A stretch of DNA of 40,214 nt, taken from NCBI GenBank assembly GCA_020404895.1, contig JADBWK010000006.1:1-40214 (forward strand), written 5' to 3'. Source of the stretch: Pseudanabaena sp. M085S1SP2A07QC. GTDB lineage: Bacteria; Cyanobacteriota; Cyanobacteriia; Pseudanabaenales; Pseudanabaenaceae. Under the pieces are notes generated by a model, which was given only the letters and a program-made list of their open reading frames with translations, was not told the DNA's origin and did no database searches. Made by a program: the position numbers and the translations under genes. Each line of letters starts with the position of its first letter. Position 1 is the stretch's first letter. Below, piece after piece: positions 1 to 7,561 of the stretch.

Positions 1-35
1 CAAAAGATGGCAGAGCGAAGCTCTGCCATCTTTTG
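1..35. terminator. Perfect 16-bp hairpin, probable terminator
   Basis: Arms at 1-16 and 20-35 are perfectly complementary around a GAA loop, and the right arm ends in a T run (CATCTTTTG). The gene it would terminate lies outside the window. It has the GC-NNN-GC centre seen in many hairpins of this window. Confidence 0.6.
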
Positions 36-81
36 GGTTTTATGTCCTAAGCAAAGCTTACATTGCTATATAATCTAAAGT

Positions 82-265
82 AAACTTTGATGAAGCAGGT
101 ATTGATAATACGATTGATTATCCCTATGGATACTGCCACAAATCCGAGAGATTTCACGCCACCAAGTTAGGACATCGCACCGAGAGATTGAGCATGATTA
201 GTGGTTGATGATATGGCGAGATTATTGCACCAATGCAATTCAAGAGCTACTGTAATACTGGCTTA
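82..265 (+). pseudogene. IS630-family transposase remnant
   Basis: Reading from about 82 gives VNFDEAGIDNTIDYPYGY and then GHRTERLSMISG before a stop at about 209. A shifted frame continues with GEIIAPMQFKSYCNTG up to about 260. Both pieces resemble the DDE core of IS630/Tc1-mariner-type transposases (the DEAG..., GHRTERVSM... and ...LIAP.TF..S.N blocks). There is no start codon, a frameshift or stop lies between the pieces, and the sequence runs directly into a MITE-like repeat at 263. It is a decayed internal fragment without function. Family assignment is from recognised motifs only. Confidence 0.7.
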
Positions 266-369
266 TACCAAAACTCAAAATGGCTACGCCGTTTTGAGTT
301 TTAAAAACCCTTTCTGGGTTTGGTTTTTAATTCACGAAAGTGTGTCAACAGTTTTGTGAATTGGTATAA
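263..369. mobile_element. MITE-like repeat, 107 bp, ends TTATACCA/TGGTATAA
   Basis: The element begins TTATACCA at 263 and ends with its inverted copy TGGTATAA at 369. Inside are hairpins, including CTCAAAATGGC-TACGCC-GTTTTGAG. A diverged second copy lies in opposite orientation at about 26085-26189. The element sits at the edge of the IS630 transposase remnant. No coding capacity is seen, so it would have to be moved in trans. Confidence 0.65.
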
Positions 370-435
370 CGCAATGTTGGGCTCATGGCAATTGATTAGG
401 AACTTTATCTCTTGATCTAAAGAAAACTACGGCAA

Positions 436-1809
436 TTAGGCAGTTGGAATTTTAATAATAAATTCAGTTCCTTTTCCCAACTCAGAGATTACATCAATTA
501 TACCCCGATGCTTTTCGATAATTTGATAGCTGATTGATAATCCCAATCCCGTCCCTTTACCGACAGGCTTTGTCGTAAAGAATGGATTGAAAATTCTCTC
601 TTTAATTTCAGTAGGAATCCCATTTCCATTATCTTTAACACTAATACAAACCAGTTTAGAGTCATCTAAACTGGTTTTGATCGTAATTTGCTTCGACTTT
701 ATATTAGTCTCAAATAATGCATCAGCAGCATTAGAAATAATATTCATAAATACTTGATTTAACTGAGATGGATAACACAAAACTTTTGGCAAATCTCCAT
801 ACTCCCTAAGCACCTCAATACCTTGCTTCAGCTTGTGGCTAAGAATCAGTAATGTGCTATCAATTCCTTCATGTAAGTCCACATCTTTTTGGTCTGCTTC
901 ATCCAATCTAGAAAAGTTGCGTAATGACACAACAAGATTTATAACCCGATCTGTTCCTGTTCGTATTGATGCAATTATACGCGGTAGGTCAATCAATAAA
1001 AAATTCAGGTCAATCTCCTCCATGTAATCAATGATTTCAGAAGAGGCTTTGGGAAAGTGCTGTTGATAAAGTTTAATAAGGGTTATTAGATCCTGAATAT
1101 ACTGATCAATGTAAGTGAGATTGCCGTTAACAAAGTTAATTGGATTATTAAGTTCATGAGCAATTCCAGCCACCATTTGCCCTAACCCAGCCATTTTTTC
1201 AGACTGAATCAACTGTGTGCTATTTCTCTGTAAGTCTTTGAAAGCCAGTTCTAAGTCCCTAGCTCTCTGTAAGTTTTCGAGCGCCAATTCTAAGTCTCTG
1301 GCTCTTGCCTCTGCAAGGATGGAAATCTCCTCCTTGTCTCTCAAGGTATCTCTTAGTTTCATCTCCCGTTCTACTAACTCATCCATAAGCCGACTCTTCG
1401 TTTGCAAAAGCAAGAGAAAGTCAGCAACAGAATCGTGAACTGCAAAGTCTTTTAATTTGATTCCAATTTGGTTAAGCTGTTTAATCTCTGTAACGATTGG
1501 CGAACCCAGAAAAAAAATGATCTCGGAATCATCAACAGTTAGCATCTGCCCTTTCAGAATCATTTCGCTATGGAGCGATTTCAAAATAAATATACTGTTA
1601 GATTTCTTACTAATGGCTGCAAAATTAGTAGTTTGAATAATAGGGCGGTTAATCTGGAAGCACTTGGTAAACTGTGACTCGATGATGTCAGGAATAAGCC
1701 GCTGCAAAACTTCTCCAGCTTGGATGATTGTGAGATCACCCTTAAACACAAAATGAAAAGGAAATGCTTTCGCAAGTAAGTGGGGTGGTAGAGTGAATTG
1801 GGGATGCAT
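436..1809 (-). CDS. H-NOX-associated sensor histidine kinase (HnoK-like)
   Basis: This sensor kinase probably receives the nitric-oxide signal from the H-NOX protein encoded just upstream. Its N-terminus ([19 protein letters not shown]) matches the heme-NO-binding-associated (HNOBA) domain, which binds H-NOX. A coiled coil rich in E, R and L follows, then an H-box ([12 protein letters not shown]), an N-box ([11 protein letters not shown]) and the ATP-binding G-boxes ([16 protein letters not shown]). No transmembrane segment is visible, so it should be cytoplasmic. The frame stays open to an ATG at 1896, but that start and the ATGs at 1851/1848 overlap the H-NOX gene. The ATG at 1809 leaves a 7-base gap and keeps the whole HNOBA domain, so I chose it, although no good ribosome site precedes any of them. 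No response regulator is nearby. Confidence 0.88.
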   Translation of the reverse strand: MHPQFTLPPHLLAKAFPFHFVFKGDLTIIQAGEVLQRLIPDIIESQFTKCFQINRPIIQTTNFAAISKKSNSIFILKSLHSEMILKGQMLTVDDSEIIFFLGSPIVTEIKQLNQIGIKLKDFAVHDSVADFLLLLQTKSRLMDELVEREMKLRDTLRDKEEISILAEARARDLELALENLQRARDLELAFKDLQRNSTQLIQSEKMAGLGQMVAGIAHELNNPINFVNGNLTYIDQYIQDLITLIKLYQQHFPKASSEIIDYMEEIDLNFLLIDLPRIIASIRTGTDRVINLVVSLRNFSRLDEADQKDVDLHEGIDSTLLILSHKLKQGIEVLREYGDLPKVLCYPSQLNQVFMNIISNAADALFETNIKSKQITIKTSLDDSKLVCISVKDNGNGIPTEIKERIFNPFFTTKPVGKGTGLGLSISYQIIEKHRGIIDVISELGKGTEFIIKIPTA

Positions 1810-1816
1810 GAAAAGT

Positions 1817-2368
1817 TCAGTTGGGTTTATACTGGATGGTAAATTCATCATGGTCTGCACCGTCAGACTTGCTTTGAGTCTGGCTAACTTCAACATCCGT
1901 ATTTAAGTGCGTACCCAAGCCTTTCACCAATCCCACTACCATTGGTGCTAAGCCTTCTCGATGGGAATGATAGTGAAGGTGTATGGTTTGTTCTTCAACT
2001 TCCTCACAGTCAAAAGATGGCGGCTGGAGTTTGGGAAAACTTATTCCGACACGGGTATGAAGATCATCTAGGTTCTGCAAAAATTCGGGAAGCGTATCAC
2101 CGCTCATTGCCATTAGTTCCCCATACCCTTCTTGAGATGTGTATTGCACCCAGAATTCTCCAAAGGCTTTCATGATTTCTGAGGCAGGTAGACCCAAAAC
2201 AAGACTTGCAGCCTTTACAAGGTTATGGGTTACATCATCTGGGTAAGACTCCATACTGATAAAAGTATCAACTCCAATTTCAGCTTTATGCTGAATCTCC
2301 TTCCAAGTTTCTTCACCGAACCGACTACATACCATGTCATGAATTGCTTTGTTAACTAAGCCGTACAT
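1817..2368 (-). CDS. H-NOX heme nitric-oxide sensor
   Basis: This is a 183-residue stand-alone H-NOX domain, the usual length for the bacterial family. It carries the proximal heme ligand H104 (LDDLHTRVG), the conserved proline after it, and the YxSxR heme-propionate motif Y133-H-S-H-R137. It resembles Nostoc H-NOX as I remember it, including W73 in EFWVQY. No tyrosine stands at the distal position that gives O2 binding in the Thermoanaerobacter protein, so NO (and CO) selectivity is likely by inference. AGGAG lies close upstream of the ATG. It is co-transcribed with the kinase gene that follows. Confidence 0.95.
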   Translation of the reverse strand: MYGLVNKAIHDMVCSRFGEETWKEIQHKAEIGVDTFISMESYPDDVTHNLVKAASLVLGLPASEIMKAFGEFWVQYTSQEGYGELMAMSGDTLPEFLQNLDDLHTRVGISFPKLQPPSFDCEEVEEQTIHLHYHSHREGLAPMVVGLVKGLGTHLNTDVEVSQTQSKSDGADHDEFTIQYKPN

Positions 2369-2589
2369 AAAATCTCCTATAGTACCGTTTCAGAATTGCT
2401 TGTGTAGTTTGTCTAAAAAAACGTAGGGTACTTAAAAGTCTATCAGACAAATGTAAAGCGCTCTCCATAGCTTACCTAGTTCCTAAGTAATTTCATCAGT
2501 TTTGGTACAAATGAAAAACTTTCTCTCTTACTAAAATATGCAAGAAATGCAAAAGAAAAAAGATAAAGAAACAGGCGGCATCAACAATC

Positions 2590-2710
2590 CGTCTCCTAAA
2601 GGCGATCGCTATTACCATGAGCCATGATTTCTAAGCGATCGCCCCAAAAAATCTATCTCTTAAAGCTGATCGCTATTACTGTGAGTCGAGATTTTTAGGC
2701 GATCGCTTTA
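2590..2710 (+). repeat. 63-bp repeat array A (about two units)
   Basis: Units start near 2601 and 2665 and share the pattern GGCGATCGCTATTAC, then a CATGA-G-TCATG-like centre, then TTTCTAGGCGATCGC. The second unit has a mutated first HIP1 site (CTGATCGC). The array fills much of the gap between the H-NOX gene and the toxin-antitoxin pair. The rest of that gap (2369-2590 and 2710-2775) holds nothing else I recognise apart from one further HIP1 site at about 2739. Confidence 0.8.
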
Positions 2711-2775
2711 ACGATATATTTTCTAAGGTTTGCTGTAGGCGATCGCTTTTGATGAAGTCCTCCAACGCAGTTAGG

Positions 2776-3063
2776 CTATGTGGGAGTAGCTCGTAATCGG
2801 ATACCGAGTGACTGTATAACTTTTAGAACAGTGGCAAATTCTGGATTACCTTCGAGTGACAAAGCTTTATAGAGGCTTTCTCTTCCTAAGCCTGTTTCAC
2901 GCGCAATATTTGTCATTCCCTTGGATCGCGCAATATCCCCTAATGCGGCTACCACCAAATTAGGATCGCCATCTTCAAGAGCCGCTTCAAGATAGGCTGC
3001 CATATCTTCTTTGGTTTCTAGATGTTCTGCTACATCCCAAAGAGTAGTTGGAACTTTGTTCAT
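2776..3063 (-). CDS. Addiction-module antidote protein (HigA/XRE-like)
   Basis: This 95-residue protein matches the putative addiction-module antidote family (TIGR02684 type). It has an N-terminal WDVAEHLETKEDMAAYLEAA segment and a helix-turn-helix around residues 50-80 (NIARETGLGRESLYKALS). It should neutralise the toxin encoded immediately upstream and repress the shared promoter. It starts 8 bases after the toxin stop, with a clear AGGAG ahead of the ATG. The toxin-first order is typical of HigBA-like modules. Confidence 0.9.
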   Translation of the reverse strand: MNKVPTTLWDVAEHLETKEDMAAYLEAALEDGDPNLVVAALGDIARSKGMTNIARETGLGRESLYKALSLEGNPEFATVLKVIQSLGIRLRATPT

Positions 3064-3071
3064 GAGATCTC

Positions 3072-3362
3072 CTATAGGTTTTGTGATAAATCTATGGCTG
3101 TTTTGATGTCCCTATCTTGGGTACGTTTATCGCCTCCCGCAAGCAACAGGATGAATGTATCCCCTCGTTGGATGAAATACACTCGATATCCTGCACCATA
3201 ATCAATGCGAAGTTCTAATACACCTTTTCCTATCGGTTTCACGTCACCAGCATTGCCCATAGACAACCGCCGAATACGAATGTCTATCCGCGCTCTAGCT
3301 TCACGATCGCGCAGTGATTTAAACCACCGCGAATAGATTTCGGTTTCGCGAATTTCAATCAT
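3072..3362 (-). CDS. RelE/HigB-like toxin (addiction module killer)
   Basis: This 96-residue basic protein belongs to the RelE/ParE-fold killer family (TIGR02683 type). Supporting motifs are FKSLRDREARARID, the VLELRIDYGAGYRVYF strand pair, and the C-terminal LLLAGGDKRTQDRDI. Family members usually act as ribosome-dependent mRNA interferases. The toxin is the first gene of the pair, preceded by an inverted repeat that probably serves as operator. Confidence 0.92.
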   Translation of the reverse strand: MIEIRETEIYSRWFKSLRDREARARIDIRIRRLSMGNAGDVKPIGKGVLELRIDYGAGYRVYFIQRGDTFILLLAGGDKRTQDRDIKTAIDLSQNL

Positions 3363-3372
3363 GAATTAAATT

Positions 3373-3388
3373 GTATCCTATGGGATAC
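3373..3388. promoter_or_regulatory. Candidate toxin-antitoxin operator (GTATCC-N4-GGATAC)
   Basis: A perfect inverted repeat, GTATCC-TATG-GGATAC, lies 10 bases upstream of the toxin start codon. Position and symmetry suit binding by the HTH antitoxin dimer for autoregulation. This is inferred from position only. Confidence 0.5.
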
Positions 3389-3420
3389 GGAAAAACAAGC
3401 ACTTTCTTCACCGATAAAGG

Positions 3421-3590
3421 CATAAAGGCGATCGCTATTACTATGAGTCGTTAGTTCTAAGCGATCGCACTAATAATCTATTTCCTAAAGGCGATCGCTA
3501 TTACCATGAGTCATGATTTCTAGGTGATCGCATCAACATCCATCTCCTAAAAGCGATCGCTATTACTGTGAGTGATGATTTTAGGTGATC
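3421..3590 (+). repeat. 63-bp repeat array B (three units)
   Basis: Three head-to-tail units have their first HIP1 site at 3428, 3491 and 3553, a period of 63 and 62 bases. Each unit holds two HIP1 or near-HIP1 sites 33 bases apart around GAGTCATGATTT-like sequence. The array separates the HigBA-like module from the ATPase/TOPRIM pair. Between 3590 and the next gene I see only one more HIP1 site and a probable promoter. Confidence 0.85.
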
Positions 3591-3713
3591 TCTTTGATAC
3601 TCTCAGTTGTAGAATTGGGGCGATCGCTGGTGCTGTTGTTTTGTTTGTGGCAGACTTAGACATATTCGACTAGAATTTATTAAGACGATTAGTATTGGAA
3701 AAGGATCTTTATT

Positions 3714-4907
3714 TTGTCTAACCTAGATTCCAGCACAAATCAGCCTCGCCTTTTATCATTTACCCTTGACGGTTGGTCTGTTTTGGGTGGTCGAGTTACT
3801 GTGTCTTTACACGATGGTGTTGCAGTATTAGTTGGTCGCAATGGATCTGGGAAATCAGCAATTATTGAAGGCTTTGAAGCTATATCATCATTTGCTCTGG
3901 GTAAGTTTAACCAAGTTCCACAAAATGATATCAACTATATTCCCAAGATATTAGAAATTGAGCTTTTGACACCGAACAATCGTTGGCTCAAGTATATCTA
4001 TGAGCTTATAATTATATCTCCTTCTGATAAGGGTAGCGAATTAAATTATTCTACGATTGATAAGACAGAAGAAAATTTGTTTTCTTGGAATGATTGTTGT
4101 CAATATGCTGACAAACAAAAAGAAATTCTATGGACTACGAAGAATGGAGAAACAACTATAATCAACGATGGTATTTCAACTAGTTTTGTAAGTACCAGTT
4201 TGTTTGGAAGATTTCGCATTACAGGAACTAAATCGCCAAAATTACATGAAGAGATCCTATGGATTCGTGCAGCATTGCAGGGCATTAATATACTCAACAA
4301 TTCTCTTGTTAGAAGAGGGACAAGACGTGAAAAGGAGTTACTCAATGTAACGCAAAAAACTTTTCCTCTTAAATATAATGACCTTCCAAGAGCAATACTC
4401 CGCCAAATATTGATTCTTCGGGAGACAGAAAACTTTGACGAACTAAAAAGTGTTTGTCAAAGAATTGGACTTGGCAAAATCACCGAGCTAAAGTCATTTC
4501 AAGAAGAAGGAGAATATTTCTTTTCAGTAAAACTAGATGGCGTAGATATTGGATTACTCTCAGACGGAACTCTTCGAGTTCTGTCAATTCTCACCGAAAT
4601 AATTGCGTCAAATCAGGGCAAAACAATAATCATTGAGGAACCCGAAGCACAGATTCATCCAGCAATGTTAGCCAAGTTACTCAATGAGATCGAGACTTAC
4701 ACTTACGGTCAAAATTTAATTATTTCAACTCATTCGCCACAGGTAGTCGCATGGGCTAGCCCAGAAAAAATTAATCTAGTGCACCGCAAGGACGGACAGA
4801 CATTTGTTCGTAAATTAGCTGAAGACGATATTCACAGCATTATTGAATACCTTTCTGAAGAAGGTAACTTAGGGGAATGGATTTACAGTGGTATTCTCGA
4901 TGAGTAA
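3714..4907 (+). CDS. AAA ATPase of the SMC/OLD-like type (AAA_21)
   Basis: This 397-residue ABC-type ATPase has Walker A GRNGSGKS at 41-48, a signature-like segment LLSDGTLRVLSIL, Walker B IIIEEPEAQIHP, and the H-loop ISTHSPQVV. The layout is that of ATPases paired with nucleases or TOPRIM effectors in defence systems such as OLD and PARIS. The next gene, overlapping by 8 bases, encodes a TOPRIM-like protein. The start is TTG, with AAGGA about ten bases upstream and no ATG close by. No HIP1 site occurs in the body of the gene, unlike the surrounding sequence, which suggests acquisition. A role in phage defence is inference. Confidence 0.85.
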   Translation: MSNLDSSTNQPRLLSFTLDGWSVLGGRVTVSLHDGVAVLVGRNGSGKSAIIEGFEAISSFALGKFNQVPQNDINYIPKILEIELLTPNNRWLKYIYELIIISPSDKGSELNYSTIDKTEENLFSWNDCCQYADKQKEILWTTKNGETTIINDGISTSFVSTSLFGRFRITGTKSPKLHEEILWIRAALQGINILNNSLVRRGTRREKELLNVTQKTFPLKYNDLPRAILRQILILRETENFDELKSVCQRIGLGKITELKSFQEEGEYFFSVKLDGVDIGLLSDGTLRVLSILTEIIASNQGKTIIIEEPEAQIHPAMLAKLLNEIETYTYGQNLIISTHSPQVVAWASPEKINLVHRKDGQTFVRKLAEDDIHSIIEYLSEEGNLGEWIYSGILDE

Positions 4908-5469
4908 CATTAAAATAGGTTTAATTACCGAAGATGATACGGACTGGGATGCAGTTCGAGAAATTATTCATCGTGTGCTTGACTCAAATGTAACAATAAA
5001 AAAGTGGACATCTGGGGGATCTGTTGCCAAAAAGAAACTTTCAAGGGAGCTTAAAGTTCTTTTTAACAAAGGTTGTAATGTTTTTATTGTTGTTCAGGAT
5101 TTGGATCGTTCTCCAAATGGTTCCCTTAAAGATGAGGCAACATTACGATCAGAGTTAGAACCATTATTTTCTGTGGTGAATAGCTTTAGCAAACATATCT
5201 GTATTCCCATTGAAGAATTAGAGGCTTGGTTTTGGTCTGATTCAAAGATTATCAAAGAGATTGGTGGCGAAAAATGCAAAGCAAATCCAAACCCTCACCA
5301 AATTAAAAGTCCAAAAGAGGCTCTTAAGAAGTTATCAATTGGGAAAAATGGAAAGCCAAGTTATGGGACTAATAGAAATGCTGAATTAGCTAAAAAGCTG
5401 GATATGGTTGAATGCTCTAAGTATTGCCCATCATTTAGGGAGCTAGTCAAATTCCTGCGATCGCTATAA
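4900..5469 (+). CDS. TOPRIM-like protein (DUF4276-like) partner of the ATPase
   Basis: This 189-residue protein has TOPRIM-like acidic motifs: E11 in LITEDDTDWDAV and D67/D69 in VFIVVQDLDRSP. A later IPIEELEAWFWSD segment is of the kind seen in DUF4276-type proteins. TOPRIM domains cut or rejoin nucleic acid using Mg2+, so this is the probable effector of the two-gene system. I chose the ATG at 4900, which overlaps the ATPase stop in ATGAGTAA, over a GTG at 4888. The layout parallels PARIS (AriA/AriB), but AriB is longer and carries a DUF4435 TOPRIM, so this may be a separate type. The exact family is uncertain. Confidence 0.7.
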   Translation: MSNIKIGLITEDDTDWDAVREIIHRVLDSNVTIKKWTSGGSVAKKKLSRELKVLFNKGCNVFIVVQDLDRSPNGSLKDEATLRSELEPLFSVVNSFSKHICIPIEELEAWFWSDSKIIKEIGGEKCKANPNPHQIKSPKEALKKLSIGKNGKPSYGTNRNAELAKKLDMVECSKYCPSFRELVKFLRSL

Positions 5470-5497
5470 AAATATTGCTAATCTATAGTCCGAAAGA

Positions 5498-5700
5498 ATT
5501 GCGATTTTAGGTGATCGCTATTAATGACCAGCGTCAATATTTGGAACAAGTTTACCATCTTCCATATAAACAATGCGATCGCTATTACCATGAGTCATGA
5601 TTTCTAGGCGATCGCATCAACAATCTATCTCCTAAAGGCGATCGCTATTACCGTGAGTCATGATTTTTAGGCGATCGGGATGTTTTGGGGGCGATCGCTC
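5498..5700 (+). repeat. 63-bp repeat array C, interrupted by a devA fragment
   Basis: A right half-unit (GATTTTAGGTGATCGC, about 5504-5519) is followed by the devA fragment and then by two units whose first HIP1 sites are at 5575 and 5638. Additional HIP1-like sites lie at 5671 and 5691. The array separates the ATPase/TOPRIM pair from the MazEF-like pair. Confidence 0.8.
5521..5580 (-). pseudogene. 3' fragment of a devA-type ABC ATPase gene
   Basis: Read on the minus strand, the fragment encodes DRIVYMEDGKLVPNIDAGH and a stop. The intact DevA protein of this window ends DRIVYMEDGKLVPNIEVGH. By my alignment the DNA differs at about 6 of 62 positions from 9590-9655. The similarity stops at GCGATCG on one side and runs out just past GATCGC-ATTA on the other, so both ends lie at HIP1 sites inside repeat array C. 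It is too short to be functional. Confidence 0.85.
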
Positions 5701-5757
5701 TAACCCCCCAACCGAACTCTATGTTAGGATTTTAAATATTTTTAGTATCTACACAAT

Positions 5758-5964
5758 ATGAAAAGCCAGTTATTACAATTAGCTTTTGAAATAGAGCTTC
5801 AAGACGGAGAAAAATTTACAATACCTAGCTCCATAATAGAAGGAATCGGCAAAGGTAAATGGCTCATTACTATTCAGCCAAAATCAGAAACAGGCGATCG
5901 CGCCCATGATGCCTTTTTAAAAAGTTATTCCTCAGAAGATGAAGGATTATATGACGACTATTAA
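5758..5964 (+). CDS. Small antitoxin of a MazEF-like pair
   Basis: This 68-residue protein precedes and overlaps a PemK/MazF toxin gene. Its C-terminal half (HDAFLKSYSSEDEGLYDDY) is acidic and probably disordered, as in antitoxin tails that block the MazF groove. The N-terminal half has no clear DNA-binding motif. It is assigned as antitoxin mainly from position, size and tail. The ATG follows an AT-rich leader at 5725-5757, and no strong ribosome site is visible. Confidence 0.75.
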   Translation: MKSQLLQLAFEIELQDGEKFTIPSSIIEGIGKGKWLITIQPKSETGDRAHDAFLKSYSSEDEGLYDDY

Positions 5965-6280
5965 GGCAGGAGAAATCTGGGTTGCAGCAATTCCTTTTAC
6001 AAATGGCGTATCTTCAAAAAAGAGACCCGTATTAATTCTTTGGCTAGATAGAGATGATGTTGTATTAGCAGCAGTGACATCCGCGCAGCCGAGAACACAA
6101 ACCGATGTTTTGCTAAGAGACTGGTCAACCAGTGGTTTACGAGTTGCCTCAACTGTGCGTTTATCACGACTTGATTGCTTAGAGAAGTCTTTACTAATTA
6201 CCAAATTAGGGCAGCTATCTCAAGAAGATGCTGATAACTTGCGTGAAGTATGGAACACTCACATCAAACCCCAGTTCTGA
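5951..6280 (+). CDS. PemK/MazF-type mRNA interferase toxin
   Basis: This is a 109-residue MazF-fold protein with the hallmarks KAGEIWVAAIPF near the start, KKRPVLIL, and STVRLSRLDCLEKSLLITKLGQLS. Family members cut mRNA in a sequence-specific way to stop growth. I chose the ATG at 5951 over the ATG at 5939 because AAGGA stands five bases ahead of it. It overlaps the antitoxin gene by 14 bases, which implies translational coupling. Confidence 0.9.
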   Translation: MTTIKAGEIWVAAIPFTNGVSSKKRPVLILWLDRDDVVLAAVTSAQPRTQTDVLLRDWSTSGLRVASTVRLSRLDCLEKSLLITKLGQLSQEDADNLREVWNTHIKPQF

Positions 6281-6304
6281 AATAATGCGATCCCTGTTTG
6301 ATTT

Positions 6305-6485
6305 TTGTAAAGTGGCGATCGCTATTACTGTGACTCGTGGTTTATGGGTGATCGCATTAAAAATCTATCTCCTCAAGGCGATCGCTATTATCGTCAGTCT
6401 TAATTTCTAGGCGATCGCATCAACAATCTATCTTCTAAAGCCAATCGCTATTACCGTGAGTCATGATTTCTAGGCGATCGCTTTA
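6305..6485 (+). repeat. 63-bp repeat array D (three units)
   Basis: First HIP1 sites are at 6315 and 6378, with a decayed one (CCAATCGC) at about 6441, giving a 63-base period. The unit matches the other arrays in sequence and orientation. It separates the MazEF-like pair from the AbiE pair. Confidence 0.85.
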
Positions 6486-6570
6486 AATGATTTATTTCCG
6501 ATCCCACAGAATTAAATCAAAGTCAGCTCCAATGTAGTGTTAGACTTAGTTCCACCGATCACCTGCTTGA

Positions 6571-6637
6571 CAAAGCCACACTATAATGTTAGGATTACAT
6601 CCTGAGGATGTAATCCTAACATTATAGTGTGGCTTTG
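6571..6637. repeat. Perfect 32-bp inverted repeat upstream of abiEi
   Basis: Arms at 6571-6602 and 6606-6637 pair perfectly around TGA. The right arm is followed by GGTTTTTT, so on the plus strand it looks like a very long intrinsic terminator placed ahead of the AbiE pair. It could insulate the pair from upstream transcription or shape its leader. The arms contain TATAAT. Confidence 0.75.
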
Positions 6638-6661
6638 TGGTTTTTTAAGTGCCAGTTAATT

Positions 6662-7561
6662 ATGAAAGTTGAGAAAGCCATCACCTTATCACTTGGTAAT
6701 TTAGATCAGCCCGTCATCTCTAAATATCAGTTTGGATTAACTGTAAACAAAATATGCCGAAGCAAGGTTTATAGCGGTGAACCTGTAGAATTCCACAAGG
6801 ACTTTGCGAAAACCGCCGACATAGCTAAATACTTAAAATTATTACTAGATGAAGGAGTTTTGTTTCCTCATAAGACTCTCTCCAATATTTTTACTCTTCT
6901 TGGTCGATCTGATGGCGATCCTGAGGATATAGCCTGTACAGTTGACCCTTTTTGCTATATGTCTCATCTAAGTGCCATGTCGTATCATGGTCTAACAGAT
7001 CGAATACCAAAAAAACTATTTATATCTTCTCATCCAACTAAGATTTGGCAATCTTTAGCGAAAGAGAAAATGCAGAAAGATCTGGGCAATGATTTTGAAA
7101 GTTATTGTGAGCATGGTTTGCCCAAACTGGTTAGACCGAACATGAATAAGATAGATAAGACAGACCTGCATTGTCTAAATTCTATGCATTTAGGAGCATA
7201 TAAGAATGTTAGGGGGAGATCTCTTAGAGTTTCGACTATAGGAAGAACATTCCTCGATATGTTGAGAAATCCTGAGCTATGCGGGGGGATCAATCATATA
7301 CTAGATGTATTTGATGAATATGGAAAGAAATATCTCAGATTAATAACTGACGATATTGATAAATATGGAGAGCCTATTGATAAGGTTAGGGCAGGCTATA
7401 TTTTGAATGAGCGTTTAGGTATTAATAATGAGATTATTAATGGCTGGTCTTCATTTGCTCAAAGGGGTGGATCGAGAAAGCTTGATTCAAGTGCAGAATA
7501 CTCTCCCGAATGGTCAGATAAATGGAAAATTTCTTTGAATATTTTCAGGAATAGTGATTGA
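6662..7561 (+). CDS. AbiEi-like antitoxin (type IV toxin-antitoxin)
   Basis: This 299-residue protein is followed by an AbiEii nucleotidyltransferase gene overlapping by one base. The central block YMSHLSAMSYHGLTDRIPK and the segment VSTIGRTFLDMLRNPELCGGINHILDVFDEYG match AbiEi-type proteins, which repress the operon and counter the toxin. An upstream GTG at 6629 lies inside the 32-bp inverted repeat, so the ATG at 6662 is the better start, although no strong ribosome site precedes it. The gene lacks HIP1 sites and is AT-rich, consistent with transfer. Confidence 0.8.
   Translation: MKVEKAITLSLGNLDQPVISKYQFGLTVNKICRSKVYSGEPVEFHKDFAKTADIAKYLKLLLDEGVLFPHKTLSNIFTLLGRSDGDPEDIACTVDPFCYMSHLSAMSYHGLTDRIPKKLFISSHPTKIWQSLAKEKMQKDLGNDFESYCEHGLPKLVRPNMNKIDKTDLHCLNSMHLGAYKNVRGRSLRVSTIGRTFLDMLRNPELCGGINHILDVFDEYGKKYLRLITDDIDKYGEPIDKVRAGYILNERLGINNEIINGWSSFAQRGGSRKLDSSAEYSPEWSDKWKISLNIFRNSD

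Noticed and set aside
3421-3590. Regular 63-bp repeats suggest a CRISPR array
   Set aside because: The whole unit, including the part between the conserved blocks, is repeated; there are no variable spacers, and no cas gene is present.
5520-5580. Part of a short peptide gene on the plus strand
   Set aside because: The minus-strand match to the devA end explains the sequence, and no start or ribosome site exists.
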